From contig CANDFO010000003.1 of assembly GCA_947384055.1 (NCBI GenBank), positions 11,754 through 75,753 of the forward strand: DNA of 64,000 nt. Direction: 5' to 3'. This document shows positions 16,830 through 25,778 of this stretch, in pieces. How positions within the stretch are numbered: position 1 is the stretch's first letter; every line of letters begins with the position of its first letter. This stretch comes from an uncultured Flavonifractor sp. Lineage in GTDB: Bacteria; Bacillota; Clostridia; Oscillospirales; Oscillospiraceae. The position numbers and the translations under genes are program-made. The notes beneath the pieces are model-generated. The model had not been told where the DNA came from, searched no databases, and saw only the letters and a list, made by a program, of their open reading frames with translations.

Positions 16830-18155
16830 TTACCAGCCAAAGGGCCAGCTGAAATAGCCGCCTCCGCTCTGCTGGCGCTCTTCCTGCTGCCGCTGGGCTT
16901 CGGCTTCTCTGATTTGAGCGTCCAGCTCATTGAGGTCCTGCTGGCGCTGCTGGCTGCTCTCATCAAACGTAATGTTCAGCGTCTTATTCTCCCCGTCCCG
17001 GTAGACGGTGAACTGGGCCGTGTCCCCGGCCTTGAAGCTCCTCACCGCGGTCTGCAGGGCGCTGATGGAGGTAACGGCCGTGTCGTTGACGGCGGTGATG
17101 ATATCCCCCTCCTGAAGGCCGGCCTTTTCCCCCGCCGCTCCGGAGAGCACACCCCGCACATAGGCTCCGGCGGGAATGCCGTAGCGGACAGCCTGGTCGG
17201 AGACCTCCTCCAGAAGAATGCCCACGTTGGGCTTCCCGGTGACGTAGCCGTGCTCCATAATGTCGCTGACCATGTCCACCACGTCATTGATGGGAATGGC
17301 GAAGCCCAGGCCCTCCACGCTGGCGGAGCCGCTGCCGCCGGAGGAGGAGAGCTTGGCGGTGGTAATGCCCACCACCTCGCCGTAGAGATTGAACAGCGGG
17401 CCGCCGGAGTTGCCGGAGTTAATGGCGGTATCGGTCTGGAGCATATTCATGGTCACGCCGTCGCTCATGGTAATGTTCCGGTCCAGGGCCGACACATATC
17501 CCCCCGTGAGGGTGAAGGTCAGCTCACCCAGGGGGTTGCCGATGGCCACCACCTGGTCCCCCACGTGGAGGTCGCTGGAGTTGCCGATGACCACGGGCTT
17601 GAGGCCCTGGGCTTCCACCTTCAGCACCGCGATGTCGTTGTCCTCCTCGCCGCCCACCAGCTGGGCGTCATAGCTGGAGCCGTCATGCAGGGTGACTTTG
17701 ATATCGCTGACCCCGTCAATCACGTGATAGTTGGTGAGGATATAGCCGTCCTGGGAGATGATGAAGCCGGAGCCGGATACGGCGTTGCGCACCGTCTGCC
17801 CCCAGACGTTGGTGGTGACATTGCCGCTGATACCCACCGTGGACACCACGTTGGTGGCATAGACCTCGGGGACGGTGAGCAGGTCCCGGCCGTTGACGTT
17901 GGCGATATTTACCACGGTGGGGGTGCGGCTGGACTGATAGATGGTGGTGGAGGAAAAGCCTCCGCCCAGGGCCCAGACTCCCGCGCCTCCGGCCAGGCCG
18001 CCCACCAGGGCGCAGCACAGGCCCACCGCTACCAGCTTGGCGGCCATGCCCTTTTTCTTCTTGGGGGGCTCCGGAATGGGCTCGCTGACCCGGAAGCCAT
18101 AGGCTTCGATGGGCTCCCGGCTGTCATAGGGGCGGTTATAATCGCTGTTATACAT
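16830..18155 (-). CDS. htrA: HtrA/DegP-type membrane-anchored serine protease with PDZ domain
   Basis: This is an envelope quality-control protease. The 441-residue product starts at MYNSDYNRPY (ATG 18155, AGGAG 11 bases upstream). It has a cytoplasmic N-terminus with a Pro/Lys stretch, one membrane segment (about 40-65) and a trypsin-like domain. The triad is visible as His144 (LTNYHVID), Asp174 (DNDIAVLKV) and Ser250 (NSGNSGGPLF). A single PDZ domain follows (about 320-400), then a Gln/Glu-rich tail. One PDZ and a membrane anchor match the Gram-positive HtrA form. It is a single-gene unit with its own terminator. Stress regulation is usual in the family, but no specific operator is seen. 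Confidence 0.93.
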   Translation of the reverse strand: MYNSDYNRPYDSREPIEAYGFRVSEPIPEPPKKKKGMAAKLVAVGLCCALVGGLAGGAGVWALGGGFSSTTIYQSSRTPTVVNIANVNGRDLLTVPEVYATNVVSTVGISGNVTTNVWGQTVRNAVSGSGFIISQDGYILTNYHVIDGVSDIKVTLHDGSSYDAQLVGGEEDNDIAVLKVEAQGLKPVVIGNSSDLHVGDQVVAIGNPLGELTFTLTGGYVSALDRNITMSDGVTMNMLQTDTAINSGNSGGPLFNLYGEVVGITTAKLSSSGGSGSASVEGLGFAIPINDVVDMVSDIMEHGYVTGKPNVGILLEEVSDQAVRYGIPAGAYVRGVLSGAAGEKAGLQEGDIITAVNDTAVTSISALQTAVRSFKAGDTAQFTVYRDGENKTLNITFDESSQQRQQDLNELDAQIREAEAQRQQEERQQSGGGYFSWPFGW

Positions 18156-18257
18156 GGTCGTGCACACTCCTCTTGTGGAACGGTTTCCCGCGGCGTCCTC
18201 CGGGGCCGCCGCAGGTCTTTCCGCTTTTAACAGAACATAGAATAACCGCAATTTGTG

Positions 18258-18286
18258 TATAAAGCATGAAGATTTTTCACACGAAA
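18258..18286 (-). promoter_or_regulatory. Candidate htrA promoter
   Basis: On the minus strand an extended -10 (TGC-TTTATA at 18266-18258) stands 17 bases from TTTCGT (18286-18281). The -35 is a poor match. Confidence 0.3.
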
Positions 18287-18331
18287 TTTGAATAGTTGGA
18301 AAACCTTTTTTGAAGGGATGGCGGGCGGGGC

Positions 18332-19849
18332 TCAGCGTCTGATGCAGCCGTTCTCCCGGTACTGGACAGCCTCCGCCAGATGGTCCACAGCGATGGACTC
18401 CGCGCCGTCCAGGTCGGCAATGGTGCGGGCCACCCGGAGTATGCGGTCATAGCTGCGGGCGGTCAGGCCGATGCGGGTAAAAGCCCCCTTCATCAGAGCG
18501 GTGCCGGCGCGGTCCAGCTCACAGCAGCGGCTCAGCTCCCTGGGACCCATGTGGGCGTTGCAGGCGGGCCCGCCGGGGCCAAAGCGGGCGGCCTGCACCG
18601 CCCGGGCCCGGTTCACCCGGACTTTGATCTCCGCGGAGGTCTCCGCCGGGGCGCTTCTGCCGGAGAGCTCCTCAAAATTCAGGGGCGGCACCTCCACATG
18701 CAGGTCGATGCGGTCCAGCAGGGGCCCGGAGAGCCGGTTCCGGTAGCGCTCCACCTCCGCCTCGGAGCAGCGGCAGCGGCCCCCGTAGCCATGCCAGCCG
18801 CATTTACAGGGGTTCATGGCGCACACCAGCATAAACCGGGCGGGAAACACCTCTGTCCCCGTTACCCGGGAAATCTGAACCCGCCCATCCTCCAGGGGCT
18901 GACGGAGGACCTCCAGCGTCTCCTTGCCGAACTCGGGCAGCTCATCCAGAAAAAGGACGCCGTTGTGGGCCAGGGAGATCTCCCCCGGCCTGGGAGGGGA
19001 CCCTCCGCCGGAGAGCCCCATAACCGAGATGGTGTGGTGGGGCGTGCGGAAAGGCCGCCGCACCAGCATGGGCAGCTCCCGGGAGGTAAGCCCCAGCACT
19101 GAATGAATATTTGTGGACTCCAGGGCCTCCCGGCGGGTCATGTCCGGCAGAATGCCGGGCAGTCGGCGGGCCAGCATGGATTTGCCGGAGCCGGGCGGTC
19201 CGGACATGAGGACATTGTGCCCTCCGGCGGCGGCGATCTCCAGGGCACGCTTGACATTGTCCTGGCCCTTCACGTCGGCGAAGTCCGGACCGGCCAGGTC
19301 CGACGGCGCGGGAGTCCACGGCGCGGCGGGGGTCAGCGGGGCCTCTCCCCGCAGATGCCCCACCAAGGCGGCCACGTTTTCCACGGGATACACCGTCAGA
19401 TTCCCGGCCAGGGTAGCCTCCGGCGCGGAATCGGCCGGGACATAGAGCTCGGCGATTCCCGACGCGGCGGCGGCCAGTGCCATGGGGAGCATTCCGGCGA
19501 CGGGACGCAGCGCCCCGGACAGGGAGAGCTCCCCCACAAAGGCCGCGCCGGGGTTCAGGGGCCGGATCTGCCCTCCGGCGGCCAAAATCCCCACCAGAAT
19601 GGGCAGGTCATAGACCGTTCCGGCCTTTCTCCGGTTGGCGGGCGCCAGATTGACGGTGATTCGGGATACCGGGAAGTCAAAGCCGCAGTTTTTAATGGCC
19701 GCGCGGACCCGTTCCCGGGCCTCCCGCACGGCCGTGTCGGGCAGGCCCACAATCTCGAAGGCGGGCAGGCCGTTGGACAGGTCGCACTCCGCGCTGACCT
19801 CGTATCCCGAGACGCCGCTGAGCCCCAGTGAACGTACATTATAGAGCAT
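18332..19849 (-). CDS. comM: YifB/ComM-family Mg-chelatase-like AAA+ ATPase
   Basis: The 505-residue product has a Lon-like N-terminal domain (ERVRAAIKNCGFDFPVSRIT, NLAPANRRKAGTVYDLPI). The AAA+ module carries Walker A in GPPGSGKSMLARRLPG, FRTPHHTIS and Walker B in GVLFLDELPEF. A Cys-rich insert (NPCKCGWHGYGGRCRCS) and a C-terminal chelatase-like domain follow. In naturally competent bacteria ComM is a helicase that aids branch migration; its role in Clostridia is not established. The start MLYNVRSLGL (ATG 19849) follows a GGCGGGG site. It stands alone between htrA and the divergent icd unit. Confidence 0.93.
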   Translation of the reverse strand: MLYNVRSLGLSGVSGYEVSAECDLSNGLPAFEIVGLPDTAVREARERVRAAIKNCGFDFPVSRITVNLAPANRRKAGTVYDLPILVGILAAGGQIRPLNPGAAFVGELSLSGALRPVAGMLPMALAAAASGIAELYVPADSAPEATLAGNLTVYPVENVAALVGHLRGEAPLTPAAPWTPAPSDLAGPDFADVKGQDNVKRALEIAAAGGHNVLMSGPPGSGKSMLARRLPGILPDMTRREALESTNIHSVLGLTSRELPMLVRRPFRTPHHTISVMGLSGGGSPPRPGEISLAHNGVLFLDELPEFGKETLEVLRQPLEDGRVQISRVTGTEVFPARFMLVCAMNPCKCGWHGYGGRCRCSEAEVERYRNRLSGPLLDRIDLHVEVPPLNFEELSGRSAPAETSAEIKVRVNRARAVQAARFGPGGPACNAHMGPRELSRCCELDRAGTALMKGAFTRIGLTARSYDRILRVARTIADLDGAESIAVDHLAEAVQYRENGCIRR

Positions 19850-20071
19850 AACAGCCCCGCCTTTCTCATTCTCTATCGTTGCCGCGCGGTTTATGCTGGT
19901 GTTATGTGGATTTTCAGCGGACGCGCTCCATTCCGCCGTTCTGTGCGCGGATTTCGTCAGCGGCTTTATTATAGCACACACCGCCGCAAAAAGGAAACCC
20001 TGTCCGGACATACGGCGCCGGTTCAAAGGATCCCGCTCCCCGCCTTCTGGCCTTTTTTGGATGCTCTTCAC

Positions 20072-20100
20072 TTGCGTTTTTTCGGTAGCCGTGATATAAT
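20072..20100 (+). promoter_or_regulatory. Promoter of icd
   Basis: TTGCGT (20072-20077), a 17-base spacer and a perfect TATAAT (20095-20100) with an extended-10 TG are present. The predicted start is near 20107, about 38 bases before the icd ATG. Confidence 0.75.
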
Positions 20101-20144
20101 TTCACCCATATCTTACAAAACTGAACGCATCTATGGAGGTCCCT

Positions 20145-21362
20145 ATGGAAAAGCTGAACATGACCACCCCGCTGGTAGAGATGGACGGCGACGAGATGAC
20201 CCGCATTCTCTGGCAGCAGATTAAAGACGAGCTGCTGCTGCCTTACATCGACCTGAAGACGGTATATTACGACCTGGGCCTGCCTGAGCGTGAGCGCACA
20301 AAGGACCAGGTGACAGTGGACTCCGCCGAGGCCGCCAGGCAGTACGGCGTGGCGGTAAAATGCGCCACCATCACCCCCAACGCACAGCGGGTGGAGGAGT
20401 ACAAGCTCTCCCAGATGTGGAAATCCCCCAATGGCACCATCCGGGCCATTCTGGACGGCACGGTATTCCGGGCCCCCATTATGGTAAAGGGCATCTCCCC
20501 GGCGGTTAAGACCTGGAAGCGCCCCATCACCATCGCCCGCCACGCCTACGGCGACGTCTACCGCGCCTCCGAGTACCGGGTTCCCGGCCCCGGCAGGGCG
20601 GAGCTGCTCTTCACCGGCGCGGACGGCGCCCAGTTCCGTCAGACCATTTATGAGTTTGAGTGCGCCGGCGTCCTTCAGGGCCAGTACAACAAGGACAGCT
20701 CCATCGCCTCCTTCGCCCGCTCCTGCTTTCAGTATGCCCTGGACACCCGGCAGGACCTGTGGTTTTCCACCAAGGATACCATCTCCAAGCAGTATGACCA
20801 CACCTTTAAAGACCTTTTCCAGGAGATTTTCGACGCCGAGTATCAGGCGCGGTTTGCCGCCCTGGGCCTGGAGTATTTCTATACCCTTATTGACGACGCG
20901 GTGGCCCGGGTTATTCGCTCCCAGGGGGGCTTTATCTGGGCCTGCAAAAACTACGACGGCGATGTGATGAGCGACATGGTGTCCACTGCCTTCGGCAGTC
21001 TGGCCATGATGACCTCTGTGCTGGTGTCTCCCGACGGCAAGTATGAGTATGAGGCCGCCCACGGCACTGTTACCCGCCACTATTATAAATATCTGGAGGG
21101 GGAGCAGCCCTCCACCAACCCCGTGGCCACCATTTTTGCCTGGACAGGCGCTCTGGCCAAGCGGGGTGAGCTGGACCATCTGTCCGGCCTGACGGATTTT
21201 GCCCACACCCTGGAGCGCGCCTGCATCGAAACCATTGAGAGCGGCGTCATGACCAAGGACCTGGCCGGCATGTGGGAGGGGGCGGTCCCCGCCCGGTCTG
21301 TCACCAGCGTGGAGTTTCTCAAAGCTGTCCGCACCCGCCTGGACGCTCTTCTGGCGGACTGA
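20145..21362 (+). CDS. icd: NADP-dependent isocitrate dehydrogenase, homodimeric type II
   Basis: The enzyme oxidatively decarboxylates isocitrate to 2-oxoglutarate, supplying NADPH and the glutamate precursor. The ATG at 20145 follows GGAGG by five bases. The 405-residue product has the eukaryote-like subclass features: MDGDEMTRILWQQIKDELLL, the substrate site KSPNGTIRAILDGTVFR, RHAYGDVYRASEY and YDGDVMSDMVSTAFGSLAMM. EAAHGTVTRHYYKYLEGE also fits. Length (about 400) matches that subclass, not the E. coli type. It leads a short unit with two membrane-protein genes. Confidence 0.95.
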   Translation: MEKLNMTTPLVEMDGDEMTRILWQQIKDELLLPYIDLKTVYYDLGLPERERTKDQVTVDSAEAARQYGVAVKCATITPNAQRVEEYKLSQMWKSPNGTIRAILDGTVFRAPIMVKGISPAVKTWKRPITIARHAYGDVYRASEYRVPGPGRAELLFTGADGAQFRQTIYEFECAGVLQGQYNKDSSIASFARSCFQYALDTRQDLWFSTKDTISKQYDHTFKDLFQEIFDAEYQARFAALGLEYFYTLIDDAVARVIRSQGGFIWACKNYDGDVMSDMVSTAFGSLAMMTSVLVSPDGKYEYEAAHGTVTRHYYKYLEGEQPSTNPVATIFAWTGALAKRGELDHLSGLTDFAHTLERACIETIESGVMTKDLAGMWEGAVPARSVTSVEFLKAVRTRLDALLAD

Positions 21363-21372
21363 GGGCAGTCCC

Positions 21373-22023
21373 ATGGCAAACAAGCGCTATTGCGCCTCCG
21401 TTCTCCGGGACACGGCCCGGCGGCGCCTGCTGTGGGCTCTGGGCAGTCTGGCCGGAGCCGCCGCCTTTTATTTCCTGGCCGGGGACCTGGACTTCAGGCC
21501 CGGCTATACCACCCGGGCAGAGGGTCAGAGCTACGCTGCCATGATAGCCCTTGCGCTCTGTCTGCTGGTGGTGGGGGTGGTCTGCCTGATTCTCGCCCTG
21601 TTCACCTTCCTTCGACCGGAGCAGCACCCCTTTACCCAGGGCCTGCGGCGGAGGTGTCCTGACCAGGCGGATACCCCTGTCCGCGCCCTCTTTGCCCTGG
21701 TAGACGGGGATTTAAACGAGTATGGGGAGACCTTTGGCGGCGGCGCGGCGGTAATGGGCCGTCAGTGGCTGTTTTTTGCCCCGCCCCTGTCCTTTGCTCT
21801 GCGGCTGCGGGACATCCGCGGCGCGGCCTGGCAGGGGGACGACAAGCTGCTCCTTGCTCTTGCCGGCGGCGGCTATGCCACGCTCACGGACGGACGCCTC
21901 ACCCGCCCTGTCCTTATGGAGCTCCTGATCCTCCTGCAAACCCGGCAGCCTTCCCTGATTCTCTGGTCCAGTATTCTGGAGCTGGACCAGTGGCGGCAGC
22001 AGCAGCGGGGCCTTCGCCGCTGA
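21373..22023 (+). CDS. Membrane protein with two N-terminal segments, unknown function
   Basis: The 216-residue product starts 10 bases after the icd stop and is likely co-transcribed. It has a basic N-terminus, two hydrophobic segments (about residues 20-37 and 54-77, the second AMIALALCLLVVGVVCLILA) and a cytosolic C-terminal half. That half reads like a PH- or YcxB-like module (WLFFAPPLSFALRLRDIRGA, DDKLLLALAGGGYATL); this is inference. No catalytic motif is seen and no family is recognised with confidence. Confidence 0.6.
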   Translation: MANKRYCASVLRDTARRRLLWALGSLAGAAAFYFLAGDLDFRPGYTTRAEGQSYAAMIALALCLLVVGVVCLILALFTFLRPEQHPFTQGLRRRCPDQADTPVRALFALVDGDLNEYGETFGGGAAVMGRQWLFFAPPLSFALRLRDIRGAAWQGDDKLLLALAGGGYATLTDGRLTRPVLMELLILLQTRQPSLILWSSILELDQWRQQQRGLRR

Positions 22024-22110
22024 TCTCAGCGTCCGCCCCCCGCTTCTCTCACACGCTGTAATGCAAGACCGAGACAGGCTCATATGCGAACAGAAAGGAT
22101 GGATTGCACC

Positions 22111-22560
22111 ATGTATGAACAGAAATCGAAATCTCCCGTCCGCGTTTTCCCTACTCTGCTGCTCTCCTTGTCCGTGTTTGCGGTGCTGTACCTCTCTGCG
22201 CACCGCCCGCTGGTCATTCTGTTTCACCACGGGCACAGCGGCATTTTTGAGCTGATGCTGCTGCTCTCCAACATGCTTCTAGGGCTGGTGCTGGCGGCGG
22301 TGGTTAACTCTCTGCTGGAGGAAACCGCTTTTAAACCCTACGCTGTCTTTCTGGCGGCGCTCTTCGCCGTGGTATTTTGTCTGAGCGGCCTGCTGGTCCT
22401 CGCCGTCCCGTCCTTTTATCCCTCTGAGCCCCGCTGGTTTACCCTGCTCCTCACCTGTTTCCCGCAGTTTGTCGGGGTGGCGTTTACCGTTCCTGGCATA
22501 GCCGTCCATCTGATCGGTCTTTGCTGGCTGAATTGGAGACGGCGGGCCTCTGCCCGTTAG
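22111..22560 (+). CDS. Four-segment membrane protein, unknown function
   Basis: The 149-residue product probably starts at the ATG at 22111 (MYEQKSKSPVRVF), preceded by AAAGGATGG; an in-frame ATG at 22084 has no visible site. It is almost wholly hydrophobic, with four segments (about 13-27, 45-60, 72-93 and 110-140). No known family is recognised. It lies 87 bases after the previous membrane protein and ends just before a hairpin terminator that is duplicated around a repeat element. Confidence 0.55.
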   Translation: MYEQKSKSPVRVFPTLLLSLSVFAVLYLSAHRPLVILFHHGHSGIFELMLLLSNMLLGLVLAAVVNSLLEETAFKPYAVFLAALFAVVFCLSGLLVLAVPSFYPSEPRWFTLLLTCFPQFVGVAFTVPGIAVHLIGLCWLNWRRRASAR

Positions 22561-22566
22561 ATAAAA

Positions 22567-22598
22567 AGACCAGGCGCGCCACATGGCGCGCCTGGTCT
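22567..22598. terminator. Terminator hairpin, left copy
   Basis: AGACCAGGCGCGCC and GGCGCGCCTGGTCT form a perfect 14-pair stem around ACAT. On the minus strand it is followed by TTTTTAT, so it can stop ileS transcripts; on the plus strand it lacks a T-run. The same 32 bases occur at 22805-22836. Confidence 0.75.
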
Positions 22599-22602
22599 CA
22601 GC

Positions 22603-22798
22603 CTGTCGAAAAAGGCCGGTGGCCTTTTTCGACAAAAGGGATACGGCCTGCCGCGCGCACCCTTTGGGCACACTTGCAGACCGAGATGTGTCATTTCCGA
22701 GGCACATGTCCCCGAAAATGACTATTTTTCACTTTATTTTGCCGCCTTCGGGCGGCAAAACTCTACGAGGCGTTCCCGTGGGGGAAGTTTTTTGACAG
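22603..22798 (+). repeat. MITE-like dispersed repeat, copy 1
   Basis: The element is bounded by CTGTCGAAAAA (22603-22613) and TTTTTTGACAG (22788-22798), imperfect terminal inverted repeats. A second copy lies inverted at 57761-57932. Shared blocks include GGCACATGTCCCCGAAAATG and the internal hairpin GCCGCC/GGCGGC within TTTTGCC...GGCAAAA. Copy 1 carries about 24 extra bases that create a second hairpin (GTCGAAAAAGGCC/GGCCTTTTTCGAC). No transposase is encoded. Confidence 0.75.
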
Positions 22799-22804
22799 TC
22801 TGAA

Positions 22805-22842
22805 AGACCAGGCGCGCCACATGGCGCGCCTGGTCTTTTTTT
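22805..22842 (+). terminator. Terminator hairpin, right copy, with T-run
   Basis: This hairpin (22805-22836) is identical to the one at 22567-22598. Here it is followed on the plus strand by seven T. It lies immediately after the repeat element. Confidence 0.8.
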
Positions 22843-22892
22843 GTGCAGCACGGTCTCATCCCAGGGCAAGCTGTTTTCCGGAAAAGAATCTG

Positions 22893-25694
22893 TCACATCT
22901 TCTTCACCACTGCGGCACAGCGGGGGCACAGCTCCGGGTGGTCCTGGTCCTCGCCCACATGCTCGTTGTGGTTCCAGCACCGGACGCACTTGGGGGCCTC
23001 AGACAGCTTGACGGCGATGGTGCAGGGAATCAGACATTCGCTGTTCTCCTCCCCGTCCAGGGCGCCCTCGGCAATCCGGACCTTGGATACAATGCACAGG
23101 GCCGCCAGATCCATATGCTCCAACAGGGCAGCGTCGTCAGGATTCTGAACAGCAATGGTCACTTCGGTATCCTGCGCCTTCTTGAACACCCCGGCGTTCC
23201 GGGCGTTTTCCAGCGCCTTGTTGACTGCGTCCCGCAGGGAGACCAGTTTTTCCCACCGCTCCTTGTCTGTCCCGGTCAGCTCCAGGGCCTCCTCATAGAC
23301 GGGCATATCGTTGAGCAGAACACTCCTGGCGTCAGCGTCTTTGCCGTGAGGCATAGCATGCCAGATCTCATCGCTGGTGAACGCCAAAATGGGGGCGATC
23401 AGCTTGGTCATGCCGTCCAAAATGGTGTATAGAGCGGTCTGCGCGGAGCGGCGGGAGGCAGTATCAGCGCAGTAGAGCCGGTCCTTAATGATATCCAGGT
23501 AGAAGTTGGACATCTCCACTACGCAGAAGTTATACACCGCCCGGTAAACGCCGTGGAACTCATAGCGCCCGTAGGCCTCCTGCGCTGTCCGGGTCAGTTC
23601 GTTGAAGCAGTGCAGAGCGTAGCGGTCCAGCTCCATCAGGTCCTTCCAGTCCACCCGCTCGGTGTTTGGGTCGAAGTCCGCCAGATTGCCCAGCATATAC
23701 TTGGCGGTATTGCGGATTTTCAGATATGCCTGGCTGAGCTGCTTCATAATATTCTCAGAAATACGCATATCCTGAGTATAATCAGCACTTGCTACCCAAA
23801 GCCGGAGCAGGTCCGCGCCGTAATCCTTGATAATCTCCTCCGGGCCGATGGCGTTGCCCAGGCTCTTGTGCATGGCTCTGCCCTCGCCGTCTACCGTCCA
23901 GCCGTGGGTAATAATCTGCTTATAGGGAGCTGTACCCTTGACGGCGATGGAGGTAAGCATGGAGGATTGGAACCAGCCCCGATACTGGTCGCCGCCCTCC
24001 AGGTATACATCGGCGGGGAAGCTGAGATAATCTCTCTCATCCAGCACGGCGGCATGGGTGGAGCCCGAGTCAAACCACACGTCCATAATATCCGATTCCT
24101 TGGTAAAATGGGTGTGTCCGCATACCGGGCATACCAGTCCTTCCGGAACCAGCTCGTCGGCGGTCTTGTCAAACCAGATATTGGAGCCATGCTCCCGGAA
24201 GAGGGCAGCTGTACGCGCAATCGTCTCGGGCGTTACAATGTCCTTGCCGCATTCGGCGCAGTAGAAGATCGGGATGGGCACGCCCCACACCCGCTGACGG
24301 GAGATACACCAGTCGTTGCGCTCACTGATCATGGAGGTCATGCGCTCCTTGCCCCAGGCGGGATGCCATTGGATCTTATCGCAGGCGTCTACAGCGGCCT
24401 TTTTGATGGCGTCCACCGAGCAGAACCACTGCTCGGTTGCCCGGTAGATAATGGGCTGCTTGCAGCGCCAGCAGTGGGGGTACGAGTGAGTGATCTTCTC
24501 GCTGGCCAACAGCGCTCCCGCCGCCTCCAGGTCGCCGGGAATGGCTTCGTTGGCCTCGGCATAGTAGCGCCCGTTGTATTTGTCGTCTGTCATGACGCCC
24601 TTGGCGTTGACGGGCACCGGAGTACCGATGTGGGTGAGGCCCGCGTCGTCGTACTGCTTGCAGATGTTGAAGTCGTCGGCGCCGAAGCCGGGGGCGGTGT
24701 GGACGCAGCCGGTGCCGGCTTCCAGGGTGACATGCTCTCCGCACAGCAGGACAGAGTCCCGGTCAAAGAAGGGGTGCCTGGCGGTCATGAGCTCAAATTC
24801 TTCGCCCTTGAGGGTGGCCAGCACCTTGGAAGCGGTGTAGTCGATGCCCGCCTCTCTGCACACGCCTTCAGCCAGCGCCTGGGCCATGATATAAACCTCG
24901 CCGCCGGGGACCTGGAGAAGCACATAGTCCAGCTCGCCATTGACACAGATGGCCATATTCCCGGGGATCGTCCAGGGGGTGGTAGTCCAGATTACAAAAT
25001 ATGTTTTACTCAAATCGGCGTATTGGCTCAGCTTACCCTTATCGTCCCGGACCGGGAATTTTACAAAAATGGTGGTGCAGGGGTCGTCCTGATATTCAAT
25101 TTCGGCTTCCGCCAGGGCGGTCTGGTCGTGGGGACACCAGTAGACCGGCTTCATCCCCTTATAGATGAAGCCCTGTTCGGCCATCTTTCCAAAGACCTCA
25201 ATCTGCCTGGCCTCAAAGTCCGGGGTGAGGGTCAGATAAGGGCGCTCCCACTCGCCCAGCACACCCAGCCGCTTGAAGCCCTCCCGCTGCTTATCCACAA
25301 ATTCCAGGGCGTACTCCTTGCACTTCTCCCGGAACTCGCTGATGGTCAGCTCATCCCGCTTGACCTTTTTGCTTTTCAGAATGGCGGATTCAATGGGCAG
25401 GCCATGAGTGTCCCAGCCCGGTACATAGGGGGCATAAAAACCGTTCATATTCCGGTGCTTGACAATCATGTCCTTTAAAATTTTATTCAGCGCCGTGCCG
25501 ATATGGATGTTTCCGTTGGCATAGGGCGGTCCGTCATGGAGCACAAAGGAAGGCTTCCCCTCATTGCGGGAGACCATCGCGTGATACAGATCCTGGTCAT
25601 ACATGGCCCGGAGCATATCCGGCTCCCGCTGGGGGAGCTTCCCCCGCATGGGAAAATCCGTCTTGGGAAGGTGTACGGTCTGATTGTAATCCAT
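22893..25694 (-). CDS. ileS: Isoleucyl-tRNA synthetase
   Basis: IleRS charges tRNA-Ile. The 933-residue class I synthetase has the HIGH-type motif in NGNIHIGTALNKILKD and a KMSKS region of the variant form MHKSLGN. It also has the editing domain and a C-terminal zinc-binding tail (KCVRCWNHNEHVG, CPRCAAVVKK). The ATG at 25694 has AGGAGG upstream. In related genomes ileS directly follows divIVA behind a T-box leader. Here the T-box is 3 kb upstream and a restriction-modification gene pair intervenes; the 84 bases before ileS hold no T-box and no strong promoter. Confidence 0.97.
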   Translation of the reverse strand: MDYNQTVHLPKTDFPMRGKLPQREPDMLRAMYDQDLYHAMVSRNEGKPSFVLHDGPPYANGNIHIGTALNKILKDMIVKHRNMNGFYAPYVPGWDTHGLPIESAILKSKKVKRDELTISEFREKCKEYALEFVDKQREGFKRLGVLGEWERPYLTLTPDFEARQIEVFGKMAEQGFIYKGMKPVYWCPHDQTALAEAEIEYQDDPCTTIFVKFPVRDDKGKLSQYADLSKTYFVIWTTTPWTIPGNMAICVNGELDYVLLQVPGGEVYIMAQALAEGVCREAGIDYTASKVLATLKGEEFELMTARHPFFDRDSVLLCGEHVTLEAGTGCVHTAPGFGADDFNICKQYDDAGLTHIGTPVPVNAKGVMTDDKYNGRYYAEANEAIPGDLEAAGALLASEKITHSYPHCWRCKQPIIYRATEQWFCSVDAIKKAAVDACDKIQWHPAWGKERMTSMISERNDWCISRQRVWGVPIPIFYCAECGKDIVTPETIARTAALFREHGSNIWFDKTADELVPEGLVCPVCGHTHFTKESDIMDVWFDSGSTHAAVLDERDYLSFPADVYLEGGDQYRGWFQSSMLTSIAVKGTAPYKQIITHGWTVDGEGRAMHKSLGNAIGPEEIIKDYGADLLRLWVASADYTQDMRISENIMKQLSQAYLKIRNTAKYMLGNLADFDPNTERVDWKDLMELDRYALHCFNELTRTAQEAYGRYEFHGVYRAVYNFCVVEMSNFYLDIIKDRLYCADTASRRSAQTALYTILDGMTKLIAPILAFTSDEIWHAMPHGKDADARSVLLNDMPVYEEALELTGTDKERWEKLVSLRDAVNKALENARNAGVFKKAQDTEVTIAVQNPDDAALLEHMDLAALCIVSKVRIAEGALDGEENSECLIPCTIAVKLSEAPKCVRCWNHNEHVGEDQDHPELCPRCAAVVKKM

Positions 25695-25778
25695 CGGTCA
25701 GATTCCTCCTGATAAAATAAATGTTCATGGCCGTGCCAGCGCATTCTGCCTCATGGTCATCGGTGCTGCGCCGGATGC

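Noticed and set aside
22583..22795. Short frames through the repeat copies that share peptide sequence (SFPRHMSPKMT...)
   Set aside because: The similarity follows from DNA similarity in both strands. No start signal or domain supports a protein, so they are treated as part of the repeat.
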